This document shows positions 30,960-41,759 of a stretch of DNA of 64,000 nt, piece after piece (within the stretch, counting starts at the first letter, position 1; every line of letters starts with the position of its first letter). This stretch comes from Aspergillus flavus (Eukaryota > Ascomycota > Eurotiomycetes > Eurotiales > Aspergillaceae). The notes beneath the pieces were generated by a model. The model was not told the origin of the DNA, did no database searches, and was given only the letters and a program-made list of their open reading frames with translations. Where the stretch lies: NCBI RefSeq assembly GCF_009017415.1, contig NC_092407.1, forward strand, positions 3,534,001 to 3,598,000. Reading direction: 5' to 3'. A program made the position numbers and the translations under genes.

Positions 30960-32570
30960 TCAGCCTATGTTCAGGCGACGGAGTCCAAATTGGAGACTCG
31001 AGGGCTCAGACTCCTCTCCACTCCCTTTTTGCTTGACAACCTTCCCCTTCGCGGGAGGACGGCGTTCTCTAGGAGGGCGGTTTTCCCCAAATTGGGGCAC
31101 ATCTGCAGCCCTTGCACGTACCTTGGGCTTCGCCTCTTCTGCCACCTTTACCATCTTTGCCAAATTCTCCTTGAAGGCCTTGACGTCGTCCTCTTCTTTA
31201 TCTTCCTCTTCTTCATCTTCCTCTTCTTCATCTTCCTCTTCTTCATCTTCCTCTTCTTCATCTTCCTCTTCTTCATCCTCCTCTTCTTCGACTTCCTCTT
31301 CTTCGACTTCCTCTTCTTCGACTTCGTTTTCCCAACACAAGCCAGCACCCGCCGGCCTGTGGAAATCTGGGTCGAGATCCTCATCCGAAGCGTCAGCTGC
31401 CCCACTCATAGCAAGAACACGATGTAAAGTCCACTGGAGCTGGAGCAATTTGACCGATGGTAAGGGGAGTTTAACTGGATCAGTTGTATAGAAAGTGAGG
31501 ATGTCTCCAGACCGAATCTTTTCCTCCGTTACTAGCTTGAATAACTTAGCCAAAGGTATACCGTCCTTGGTACTCGAGATAAGATCGGGGGCAATTGGAG
31601 ACGGAAGTCGGGTGATTGACTGGCTTCTAAGATACTTCATTGTAGGCAGCCAAAAGAATTTTACGGTCAGTGTTTTTTTGTCGTCACTCAGCTGAAGCGG
31701 GCACAACGCAAAACGGGCCTTCTCCCACAGTTTGTGGGCGATGTTACTGAAACACATAAGGTTGGCACAATGCTCTGTTCCTTGGGGTCCTAGTACTTCG
31801 GCCTTCCAGGAATCAATTTTCTCTGACGTCCAGAAGTTGGACAGAGTTTCCCAAAATTGCTCCTGTTCTGTCTTGCTCTTCTGGCCTAGGGAAAGAGGAT
31901 AGATATGGGCTATCTCTATAGGCACTTTAAAACCGGTGATCAGGCAAGTGAGGTCGTCTCGTTTTTCGCACTAAGATAGGTAAGTAGATAGTTCAGACAT
32001 GCTACAAACAGTTTAAACTCACTAGCTTCCTAGCAGATTTCTTGCGACCGGTACTAGTTTTGGTTGGCGTTATGCTGGGCTTGACCGAAGAAGTGGTCGC
32101 CTTCTGGAGGTCTGGTGTAGTGATTAACCTGGGAATCTTTGATGGAGACTGTTTCCCTATGGCACCAGCTTTCCTCTTTCGGCCAGGTGTCTCGTCATTA
32201 GAATCTTCGTCCGAGATCTGGTTATCTTCCGAATCACTCTCGCTCTCAGCATCTTTTGACTTCTTCTTTGAGCGGGCGCACCCTGTGTCGTTAGCTTAAA
32301 GTTGATATTAGTAAGGCCATAGTGCTTACATATCATCAGCATGTCTGAGGTGTCCTGACCCCTAAGCATACTTTTGAAGAAGCGGCGAGAAGCTTCATCC
32401 TCAATGAGATGGGTGATTAGACTCTGAAGTATCTCAATATCGGCGAACCAGAGACACGCCCATGCGGCTGAAGTGACTCTACTTTTCCCGATAATATCTG
32501 CAAGCTGCTCCATCAACTCGTGTCGCTGTTCGTCGAGAAGCTCATCAGCTGGGCCTACAGTGGCAGCCAT
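30960..32570 (-). CDS. HNH endonuclease-domain protein with an acidic tail
   Basis: Three exons: 32570-32330, 32282-32023 and 31970-30960 (introns of 47 and 52 nt); 503 residues. Exon 1 gives a helical N-terminus (about 1-80). Exon 2 is a charged basic/acidic linker. Exon 3 opens with CEKRDDLTCLITGFKVPIE and contains the fungal HNH domain: IAHIYPLSLG (first His), GTEHCANLMCFSNIAHKLW (Asn and second His), then RFALCPLQLSDDKKTLTVKF, at about 168-285. A tract of about 50 Glu/Asp residues (near 370-420) and a basic tail follow. HNH domains cut DNA; this fungal HNH family is widespread and lineage-expanded, with roles mostly unknown. The gene sits in a relic-rich zone between two inverted 28-bp repeats. 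Confidence 0.85.
31190..31325. repeat. CTT/CCT-rich microsatellite coding Glu/Asp
   Basis: Tandem TCTTCCTCTTCTTCA-type units (15 bp) inside exon 3 of the HNH gene encode EEEEDEEEEDE-type sequence on the minus strand. The length is likely to vary between strains. Confidence 0.85.
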
Positions 32571-34182
32571 AGCTGAGGGAGGTCCTGAAGATGAAGACGG
32601 CTATGTTGGGAGTTAGAGAAGCTGACTTTAGAGTCACTGCACAAGAAAAGACACAAGTAAACAAACAGGATATGAGAGTAGGTGAGAGCAGGTGAAAAGG
32701 TATGAGAGCTAAGGGCGAGGGGGAATAATGCTTTAACGCACCAAAGGGATGAAGTGAAGGTGAGCTAAGAAACCTTACCTGTGAGGGCGTCATTCTTGCC
32801 TCAGAGAGAAGTAAAAGAGGATGGAGGTGGGATAGAGGTAGGTGGGTAGAGAGCAATAGGTGAGGAGTTTTTTTTTGGTGGGGTAGATCAAGCGAGGCCA
32901 CAAGGCAGCAGCTTCTGTTATATTTGGCTGTAACAGTCATCTTCGCGTTTGTATACAAATTTGTTAGTGAGGACGAAGTTCGCGACTACTACAATCGGCA
33001 GGCTGGCACCGGTTACGTCATCTGCGGCAAGCCCATTGCATTGCGTCCACTCCGCAATAATACTCTTTCTTAGATTGACTTATTAGGGTATATCAAACAA
33101 AATTGCAATGTCACGAAGGATTGTATGAACAATCGTAACATTCCAGTCTCAAACTCCCATCTACATGTTGACATAGAGAACATGGTTCTTCTGTACGTTC
33201 TTCATGAATCTCTGTATGACAGACGAGGGATATGCCATTCAACGCGCATGTCGATGGTTTAGACCCGTCGGCACCTGAACCACTGTTAAATGCCCATTCT
33301 CCGAAGCTAACGATGGCACTGTTTGACTGTGATTCTTCGTAGAGTCTGGCCTACCTAAGGAGCAGTTTTACCATAGACTCATGAGTCACGAACGGGCGGG
33401 CAGGTATGATTGGTAATCCTATGTTCGTTAGTATATAATCTAAGTCAATAATTCGTGGGGACCTTGTCACTTTGGAAGTTGCTTACCGATTACAGTGGAA
33501 CTAGCAAAAAGGGGCCTGGGTCCTCTTTAGGAGCCCGAACATTCTTTTAAATGCCAATATAGGTCTGGCGCAACTTTGCTTCCTGTGAAAAGTGTGGAGC
33601 TGGCACTGCTCTTGTACTCCGACTGACTCTTCTCCCAGTACCGGTTATAATGAACATATCGAACGGGCTTTAAATACCCAGTTCACGGTGGTTGAGGTAG
33701 TTCAAAAAGCTCCACTCAGAAGGGAGCCTGTACCTTTGGATCGTCAAGATAGCCCTGAAGTCCTAGGTCGAGGGATAGCGGACTGTCTGTCACGGCCATC
33801 AGGAGAAAGAGTGAGTGAGGTGCGGTAGCTGACTATAATTAATATGGAGGATGACTCCTCTGTCCCTGGATTTTACAAAGTACTAACCTGAGTGATGGAG
33901 GTCTTCTCGTGGTAAAAGTCTAAGCACAGTCGGTGTTGAAACATATAGATTGTATACCCACCTAGATACTTATAGTACATAGTTAGCAGAAGATGGATAG
34001 TAAGGGAATATTTATATTCAAATCTTGTGTATTATCCAGCAATCTCAGTCTTGAATTGTAAGAGAGAGGCTCAGAGAACAATTCTGGATCCTGGATCCAG
34101 AATTAGGACACTGCAGTATGATTCCACTTTCAGACTTGCTTGTGGACACGTTTGGATTGAATTCTGTGATGTGAATGTGCCA
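32571..34182. other. Gene-free 1.6 kb with the other inverted repeat copy
   Basis: Promoter side of the HNH gene, then AT-rich sequence with the repeat copy at 33391-33418. Frames at 32545-32958 and 33592-33828 have no recognisable domains. Confidence 0.5.
33391..33418 (+). repeat. 28-bp repeat, inverted partner of 29514-29541
   Basis: It reads AACGGGCGGGC then AGGTATGATTGGTAATC. Similarity to the other copy extends weakly for some tens of bases beyond (a shared GTGGGG(A/G)CC follows in both). Probably two remnants of one transposable-element family. Confidence 0.7.
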
Positions 34183-34428
34183 CTAGAGAGAACGTACATA
34201 ATGCGATACTGTTTTCTTTGGATAGGAGTTTTCTCCAGTACAGGTCATACGAAGAAAATAGCGAGCTGCCTCTTGGGGGTCAAGAGCTTCGTTGATGAAG
34301 GCACCAAGGATTGACCGATCTGGATGAGGCACATCCGCAATTGCAAGCAAGGCTTTGTATTGAGATGATAATTTATCTTGAAAGAATAATGGGGACGTTG
34401 ATCCGCGAACATTCCACGGAATAGTCAT
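34183..34428 (-). other. Possible exon fragment
   Basis: A real ATG at 34428 opens 81 codons that look protein-like (LLAIADVPHPDRSILGAF, LDPQEAARYFLRMTCTG). It ends close to a GTACGT donor-like site at SHY|V, but no following exon could be joined. The family is not recognised. It could be the remains of a longer gene. Confidence 0.25.
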
Positions 34429-34791
34429 AGCAGAAAGAAGAGGTTACTGTATGTAATACGGAATTTTGGTAACATACATACCGGCATTCTAGATCGACCC
34501 ACTAAGCTAATATAAGCGTCCGTGGCAATTCCGCCCGCTATGATAATCCCTATTGGTTGGATCGCTAATTATACTACTTTGACTCTTTGCCAGACCCACC
34601 AACGGAAAAGGGTCGTCACTTTTAGGCGGGTGCTTTGCTCGGATATCTAACGGTAATTGTAACATAGCTTTCTTTACGTATTAGGGTTGAGTGAATATGT
34701 ATTGGAGTCGTGGCTCTCATGGTTGTGTGTGAGTCCGAGTAGCGAAAACATTATGACTCTAAGAAGTTACTATATTTCCACGGAAGTATAG

Positions 34792-36198
34792 CTATGTACA
34801 GCCAAGTGCGGTCCGTATAACCCGGCTCAGTCTCTCCACCCCCTCATTGAGCTTCTCCTCCTTCTCCCAGGCGAAACATAGTCTGAGTCTATGTTTCAGC
34901 TCATTTTCTGGTAGGTTATTCCCAGGCACAGCGAATAATTCTCCCTCCGCAACCACTAGGTTCTCCTCCCTGAATGCTATTTCAGTTATCTCCTTAGCGT
35001 TTAGAGAAACCGGGAGCTTGAGCCATATGAAGTAACCTCCAAGTACGGTATAAGTTTTCGAGTCAGAGACGAATTTCACACCAAGTGGAAGAAGGTGCTG
35101 CTTGATAGCCGCAGTGAGAGCACGAGCACGCCGAGAATACGCTGGCAGAAGCGTCTCGTTTATGTGTCTGTCAAGAGAGCCATTCTCAAACATATCGTTG
35201 ATGAAGGTCGACATGAGCTGTGAAGGTGCACCACCAGAGTGGGACGAGCCCCTGTAATCTTTTGTTAAGATTCATGCATGGGAAGAAATTTAAAGAAAGA
35301 ACATACGCTGCAGAGAGGTCACGGATGAACTCTGGGGTTCCCTCCGCCCATCCAACCCGACATCCTGGCGCAACAATCTTACTGAAACTGCCGTTGCTGA
35401 CACAGTTTCCGAACAGATCAGGTGGTCCTCCATCTAGATATGTGTCCACGTCAATGATCCGCGGCAAACGGGTACTCTCACCATCTGCGGCATCTGTTGG
35501 CTCCCAGTTCAAGAAATCATAAACATCATCGCTGACGATGAGAGCATCATACTTGCGCGCGAGGCGTACAAGGGCTTCGCGCCGTGACAGCGGCATTGTG
35601 ATTCCGGATGGGTTGGAAAATGTGGGGACGCAGTAGATGATATGTGTGTATGTCTTCCGGTAAGGACGTTCCGGGAGCGTCACCTATCTGCCTGTCAGCC
35701 ACTTGTACAATATGACAGTACTAGAAGCGGGATTTATACAGGTTGATGATCTATAGCACTCTTCTTGAGAGCTTTTTCGAGGAAGACCACGTCTATGCCA
35801 CACTCATCCTCGGGCACGGCTCTTAGTCGATTGTAGAAGCCGGCATCCTCAAAGATACCAAATACTAAATGGTAAATTGGTTCAACCATCCACACGTATC
35901 TTGTATGCATGGGATCGGCGAAAACCTGTAGGACACATGCTAGATTTTGACTGGCACCTCCAGAGATACAGATACGCTCTGCGCTCAGTGCTCTCGAGAG
36001 GCTATAATTTCTGCTCAGCCAGTCCGCAATGTTCTTTCTGAGTTCAAAGTGCCCTTCATCTGGGCCATATCCTAGCCCTTGCTCTGTTATGATGGGATTT
36101 GACAAAACAGACACTGCCGCATTTTGTAGGATCAGAGTAGGGAACAAATCCGACGCAGGCCAGCCCCGAGATAGATTAATGGGAGACGGTGATGACAT
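34792..36198 (-). CDS. PLP-dependent aminotransferase, class I/II (1)
   Basis: Three exons: 36198-35740, 35683-35307 and 35251-34792 (introns of 56 and 55 nt); 431 residues. Fold-type I motifs: ICISGGASQNLACVL (cofactor phosphate loop), YCVPTFSNPSGITMP (Asn of the NPxG motif), ALIVSDDVYDFL (Asp to the pyridine nitrogen), NGSFSKIVAPGCRVGW (Schiff-base Lys255), and near the C-terminus HRLRLCFAWE with the carboxylate-binding Arg. The family resembles 2-aminoadipate/aromatic aminotransferases without the MocR-type DNA-binding domain. It shares a 295-bp divergent promoter with aminotransferase 2, which points to joint regulation and a common pathway. The substrate cannot be read from the sequence. 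Confidence 0.9.
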
Positions 36199-36493
36199 TT
36201 TGGACTATTGGAAAATTACCCACCGAGCGAATTTGATCCAGGTTAAGTTGTCGTTGGAGATGGGCGTGTAATATATCGCTTGGGGTAGAAGTGGAGCCGT
36301 TACTGGATTTGGAAATGTATGCGTTCCGTCCAATCAGGTCCGACTTTGCAATCGTGCTCCATAAGGGCCAACATCCTCATGAAAGATATATAAGGCACTA
36401 TTGCTCGCAGCTTAAACTTGCACCTTTCATCTTTTTGTAACCGGCCTTCACTCAATATTCGTGAGAGGACCATATTCATCCAATACAAGCAAA
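36199..36493. promoter_or_regulatory. 295-bp bidirectional promoter of aminotransferases 1 and 2
   Basis: The ATGs of the two genes face away from each other over 295 bp. A TATA-like TATATAAG (36387-36394) lies 100 bp before the plus-strand ATG. Several CCG/CGG triplets occur, as in Zn2Cys6 target sites, but no clean paired site stands out. Confidence 0.55.
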
Positions 36494-37809
36494 ATGGTTA
36501 AGATTGAGGAATTCGCTGTGGAGCGGGTGAGCAACCCTAGCGTTAGTAGATGGCACGCATATACTGACCCAGGAACAGTGGATGGACGAATACGAGAATG
36601 ATGCCAAGTACAATCTCGCAGAGACTTGCTGTGCATCAATCTCACTCAACGATCTCATGTCGTTTTCTGGTCAGCAGACCAGCATCATAGACTACGCTCA
36701 GAAGCAAGTCTACGGCGCAATCCGTGGGTCGAAGGCTTTGAGGTCCAACATTGCCAAACTGTACACCACGGAGTCTTCAGATAACCTATCTCTGGACAAC
36801 GTCCTCGTCACGAATGGTGCCATCCAGGCCAACTTTTTAGCCCTCTACACAAATGTGGGGCCTGAGGATCATGTCATTTGCCACTACCCGACTTATCAAC
36901 AACTTTACTCTGTTCCTCAAGGGTTTGGTGCCGAGGTTGACCTTTGGAGATCAAAGGAAGACGCCGGCTGGCAGCCAGATCTGGAAGAATTGAAATCATT
37001 GATCAAGCCGAGCACTAAACTCATCATCATCAAGTAAGTGGTTGTTAGTCTATGTTACTCGAGAATATTCTAACGGGCGATATAGCAATCCACAGAACCC
37101 AACTGGCGCTGTGCTCAGCCGTGAGACTCTGCAAGGGCTCGTTGATATAGCACGGGAGCACAATATCATGATCCACAGTGATGAGGTGTATCGGCCTCTT
37201 TTCCATTCAGTGAACACCGGCCAGCAGGAGCACCCGCCTTCTATTCTCTCGCTGGGGTATGACAAAGTGGTTGCCACAGGCTCAATGTCAAAGGCATTCA
37301 GCTTGGCTGGTATTCGCCTCGGGTGGATTGTCTCGAGGAGCCCTGAGATCATTGAAGCATGCGCCTCCACTCGCGATTACACCATTATTTCGGTCGGACA
37401 GCTCGACGACAGCGTTGCGACTCTTGCTCTCAGCACGCCAACCGTGCATAACTTACTTGAGCGCAACATTCAGTTAGCTAGGCAGAACCTTGCCGCACTG
37501 GATACTTTCATAGAAGAGTTTGAGTGGGCTATTCAATGGACGCGGCCACAAGCGGGGACCACCGCGTTCATCAAATTTGTCAATCGAGAAGGAGAGCCGA
37601 TCGATGATGTTGTACTTTGCCAGCGACTGCAGAAGCAAACTGGTGTGATGCTTGTTCCTGGCAGCCAGTGTTTCGGGGGTGGAGTTGACTTCAAAGGCTA
37701 CGTTCGGATGGGCTATGTTCCAGAGCACCAGGTAATGGTAGATGGCCTCCAAGCCCTAAGAGAATTCATGCGCAATGGATATGAGCAGTTGCCTGTTGCC
37801 ACTGCTTGA
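36494..37809 (+). CDS. PLP-dependent aminotransferase, class I/II (2)
   Basis: Exons 36494-36526, 36579-37033 and 37086-37809 (two 52-nt introns); 403 residues. Exon 1 is only 11 codons (MVKIEEFAVER). Motifs: NVLVTNGAIQANFL, YPTYQQLYSVP, the NNPQNPTGAVLS motif rebuilt across intron 2, IHSDEVYRPLF, ATGSMSKAFSLAGIRLGW (Schiff-base Lys232), and YVRMGY with the C-terminal Arg. The N-terminal KYNLAETCCASISLNDL resembles KYNLSESSIADQTLGSL of the third aminotransferase at 40003, so those two are paralogues of one family, distinct from aminotransferase 1. The shared promoter with gene 1 supports a pathway with several transamination or PLP-dependent replacement steps. Confidence 0.9.
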
Positions 37810-37957
37810 GACTTGGAACCCCATAGACCGAATACCAACGCACGCGGTATCATAGAGTCCTGACAATATTCCTCCTGTCCCTTAAAGTTTGTCATGCTAT
37901 AATCGGGTCTTCGACGAGTAGTATCAGAGGAGAGTGCCGGTCAATCTCAACGTATAC

Positions 37958-39497
37958 TCAGAATAAAACCAGCTGTATCCCCTGCTCCGCAAAGTATATA
38001 TCCCATGGTTTAGAACTACCAGACGACCAGAATATTCTCAACATATCTCTGGCCCTGGTGTAATTGCCCAGCCCAAGCCTTTGCATATTGGCCATGCGGT
38101 TTTGAATCAGGTCGCGTTCGCTTACGAAACTGGTCTCACAGCCAGCACTAAACATAGGCCAGAGGATAAGTATGTTGGCAGGAGAAAACGGATCGATACT
38201 CATAACAGCGTTGACGATATTGGTGATATCTTCCTTGACTTGACTATGGTCCCTTGGAAGCAATTGAACCCGGCGGTGGAGGTGAAGCAGTGAGGCATGA
38301 ACAAAGGCACGATGAGTGTGTTGTAAGTCAACCGTAAGCGGACTGTTATGGTTCTTCAACGTGAGATCTGAAACAGTCCTGTCCGTGACAGACCTGATCC
38401 TATATTCTAGCTCCTGAGCCTCTTCCAACAGCTGCCCTGGCAAGGTGAGCTGTACGCCATATTTTGCTGCCTTCCATAACTCTTGTCGGCCTGCTATCCG
38501 TCCCAACTGAGCCAACATTGGTATAAGCTCCAGGGAGTAGCCAGAGATATCGTCCACATAACCAACCTGCGTACCCGGAATCTTGTCTAGGAACCAACAC
38601 GGCTCCCTATCGGTTGGGCTTGCACTTACCCCTGTCAGGTTCGCCATAATATCTAACGTGGCAAACCACTTGACCAAGCACAGATCGAACGGATCAGCAA
38701 CACTTGAAGCTTCGGCCTGGCGTTCTAAGAAAGCAGCCAGTAAACGGGTCGCTCCGGACAGATGGGCGCGCCATATGTCCCTGTTTCCATTACAAATATC
38801 GTTTGTACATAGAGTAAGAGCTGTCATGGCTGTCTCTGCTTTTGGCATCTCCTCTGCCCTGCTGAGGGCAGTACGTAGACCGGACACGGCAAAGTTGGTA
38901 AACTTCAAAGTAGTCGTCCTTGATGTCGCGGCGGTATCTCCCACCAAGCGGCCGTGATGGCTACTCGCTGATGCTAGGAGAGCATGGAGTAAGTGAGGCG
39001 TTTCAAGGGCACGATTCACTAACTGATGCACGAAAATGCCGGGAGCAGCTGGGAAGAGCCGCGGCGCGGTCTCAGTAGCAAACATGCGGAGGAAGAAAAG
39101 GGACTCCTTTGTTGACACAAAGGGAGAGGGGTTGAGATGAAGCTGGCGTGGAAGAATCGTGAATGATTCATCAATACATAGCCTGGCAGCAGGCCTTGTG
39201 GGACTGGGAAAAGGCCGTTCCGCTGAATCTTGACGCCTTGGGCGTTGTCTCTCACTGATTACGTTCAGACTATATCTACACTCTTTTGGAAAGCGGGTAC
39301 ATCGCGAGCAAACAGGTCTGCGCAAATCGCACTAGATAGGAGCTTAGAGAATTGTACTGTACTTGATGAGGTATCGGAAGCAATACCTTGACCTTTTTCC
39401 TTCGACATTCCGAGCAGCCATCACGCCTTCGTTGTGGAGGTTTGGGGTCTTGGCCTTTGCGGGCGGGCGAATGCTGACCCGCTTCGAACACTACCAT
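37958..39497 (-). CDS. Zn2Cys6 transcription factor
   Basis: Exons 39497-39387 and 39331-37958 with a 55-nt intron inside the zinc cluster; 494 residues. Splicing GTCAAG to TGCGAT restores the full cluster C-x2-C-x6-C-x6-C-x2-C-x6-C (GCSECRRKKVK, CDLRRPVCSRC, FPKEC; residues 28-55). Without the splice the third Cys is missing. The start is the ATG at 39497; a TTG two codons upstream is ignored. The C-terminal part matches the fungal-specific middle-homology region (HLLHALLASASSHHGRL at about 150, LSGATRLLAAFL at about 230). It is divergent from aminotransferase 3 over 505 bp and probably regulates the aminotransferase genes. A CGG-N9-CGG pair lies at 39558-39572, close before its own start. 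Confidence 0.9.
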
Positions 39498-40002
39498 GTC
39501 CAAACTTCAATTGGAAGTTGCAGCGAAATGCAAGACTGGTGTTAATTGATTGACAATCGGCATGTTCTTCGGAAGAGAGGAAACGCCCTGCACGTGACCA
39601 ATCACACTAAGGCAGTTTCTACCCCACAGCAGCTGTTCTGTATTGTAAATACAGATATAGAGGTATCGATGAACCTTTGGAGAAGCATGCCTAACAGGAT
39701 AGCTGTGGTTAGTATTTCTAACCGAAATAAATGATACACAGCTGAGTATTATCATTGATAGACGGGTAAATACCGGATATTGTGTATACAAGTGTCCCTC
39801 ATGATTGGGTATATCGCATTCTTCGCCAGATAGGGCAAAATAGACTCGCGACAAGATTATGCCTAGTATACACAGACAGCCCTGGAGGTTCGTTTATATG
39901 AAGCAGGAAGTCTCTGTGCAATATCACCGTACCTAGTCCACCTCAACAGTAAAGAAACAGACATTATCCACCATTTCCACAAACACCCAACTACCCACCA
40001 CA
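39498..40002. promoter_or_regulatory. Divergent promoter of the Zn2Cys6 factor and aminotransferase 3
   Basis: A 505-bp spacer. CGG-N9-CGG (39558-39572) is a direct pair of the type some Zn2Cys6 dimers bind; 60 bp before the regulator's ATG it could serve autoregulation. No other gene here. Confidence 0.4.
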
Positions 40003-41109
40003 ATGAAGTACACCCGCATGCCCATCGAGGTCGAATCCCCCGAGGAATACGGCTACGAAAAGATCAAATACAATCTCTCCGAGAGTTCCATCGCAGACCA
40101 GACCCTAGGATCCTTAGGTCTTCAAATCCCCGATCTGAAGCTCCTGTACAACGAGCACAAGGGCAGCACAGCGCTCCGCACCCTCATCGTCAAAGACCAC
40201 GATAATCTCACCCACGACGATGTGCTCATTACATCCGGCGCGGCGGGCGCTCTCTTTATCATCTCGAGCTCCCAGCTTGCACCGACCGATCACCTCGTCG
40301 TTGTTCGTCCGAACTACGCCACGAATCTTGAGACGCCACGTGCGATCGGTTGTGAGATAACGTTTATTGATTTGTCCTTTGAATCGGGATTTCAGATCGA
40401 CATCACCGCAGTTGAGGCTGCTATCCAACCAAACACCAAGATGATTAGTATCACTACACCGCATAACCCCACTGGTACTATCGTGGACCGCGACACACTG
40501 GACAGACTCGTCTCCTTGACCAAGGAGAGAGGAATCATTTTACTAGTCGACGAAACCTACGCCGATATCTCGTACCAAGGCCGTCTCCCTATTGCTGCTT
40601 CCCTAGGTGACCATGTCATCAGTGTTTCTTCCCTATCCAAATCCTACGGAATCCCTGGTATCAGACTGGGGTGGATTATTAACAAGAACCCCAAGTTGCA
40701 GGAAACGTTCTTAGCCGCCAAAGAACAGATCAGCATCAGCGGCAGTGTCATCGATGAGTGGATTGCTGAACAGGTTCTCTGCCACAAGGACAAGATCCTG
40801 AGTGCTACCACGAAGGAAATGGACCAGCGTCGCGAGATTGTGGCGGATTGGATCAAGAAGGAGGGAGAGTTGATTGAATGGGTGAGGCCAGAGGGGGGTG
40901 TTGTTTGTTTTCCTCATCTGAAGAAAGAGCCTGTCGGTGGTATGGATGCTTTTTATCATCGGTTGTTACATAAATATGGGACCTATGTTGGGCCTGGGCA
41001 TTGGTTTGAGCAGCCGGATACTTTCATGCGTATTGGGTATGGGTGGCCGAGTGTGGAGGAGTTAAAGGGCGGGCTTGAGGCTATTTACATGGCTCTTCGT
41101 GAAGCGTAA
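40003..41109 (+). CDS. PLP-dependent aminotransferase, class I/II (3)
   Basis: A single exon of 368 residues with a real ATG at 40003. Motifs: DVLITSGAAGALFI, VVRPNYATNLETPR, ITTPHNPTGTIVDRD, LLVDETYADISYQGR, SVSSLSKSYGIPGIRLGW (Schiff-base Lys213), and TFMRIGYGWPS with the carboxylate-binding Arg. It is shorter than aminotransferases 1 and 2 and, unlike them, has no intron. Its codon use is markedly C-ending at the 5' end (for example the first 60 codons), unlike gene 2, so it may be highly expressed or separately acquired. It shares its N-terminal sequence style with gene 2. Divergent from the Zn2Cys6 gene. Confidence 0.9.
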   Translation: MKYTRMPIEVESPEEYGYEKIKYNLSESSIADQTLGSLGLQIPDLKLLYNEHKGSTALRTLIVKDHDNLTHDDVLITSGAAGALFIISSSQLAPTDHLVVVRPNYATNLETPRAIGCEITFIDLSFESGFQIDITAVEAAIQPNTKMISITTPHNPTGTIVDRDTLDRLVSLTKERGIILLVDETYADISYQGRLPIAASLGDHVISVSSLSKSYGIPGIRLGWIINKNPKLQETFLAAKEQISISGSVIDEWIAEQVLCHKDKILSATTKEMDQRREIVADWIKKEGELIEWVRPEGGVVCFPHLKKEPVGGMDAFYHRLLHKYGTYVGPGHWFEQPDTFMRIGYGWPSVEELKGGLEAIYMALREA

Positions 41110-41759
41110 ATCTGGATATCTTTAGCGATAACTGGTTCTAAACAGGGTGGTCATTCGTTGGTTCCGCGGTTGACATCTTGATTTGCCACTGTCTGATTCA
41201 ACGATAATGACGAAGCGTCTGATTCAGATGGTAATGAGATCTTGATTTCTCACTGACGAGGTGGGCGTTGGGGCCCTTCTTATACTTCTGGGAAACAACG
41301 GCATTTTGAGTAAACGGGGGTGGGGATGTACCACTCGTCATAATCCAGGCAATAAATGACCGAATTTATGGATAACTCTAAACTTTTGGCAGCCGACTAT
41401 AAATATAACTCCAATCCCTGTCTATATCATCAGAAATCAAGAATTGGGTATCAAGATGTGCATGATATTCTAAACATAGCGTCAGCCCCTGTACCAATAA
41501 GCTCTAACTAGGGTTATGTATGGTCACATGTGTGATCTATAATTTTCTTGTTTACGTCTATAAGAGTGAGATAACCATGAATTTATTGTGTCATCTTCTT
41601 CTGTAAAGTTCTTTCAACATTCTAAATCATCTTAACTCGTAGCATACTGTCGTCAACGCCGTTTCAGATTGCCAAGAACCCACAGCGGTTGGCGACCTCT
41701 ACGAGACGAGGAAGAGATACGATACAAATCGATTCCCAGGCTTTTCTAACCCGACCAGT
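41110..41759. other. Intergenic, no gene seen
   Basis: 3' flank of aminotransferase 3 and promoter of the hydrolase gene. AT-rich; nothing recognised. Confidence 0.6.

Noticed and set aside
30873..31491. Plus-strand Ser-rich and Phe/Leu-rich frames
   Set aside because: They translate the antisense of the Glu/Asp microsatellite of the HNH gene.
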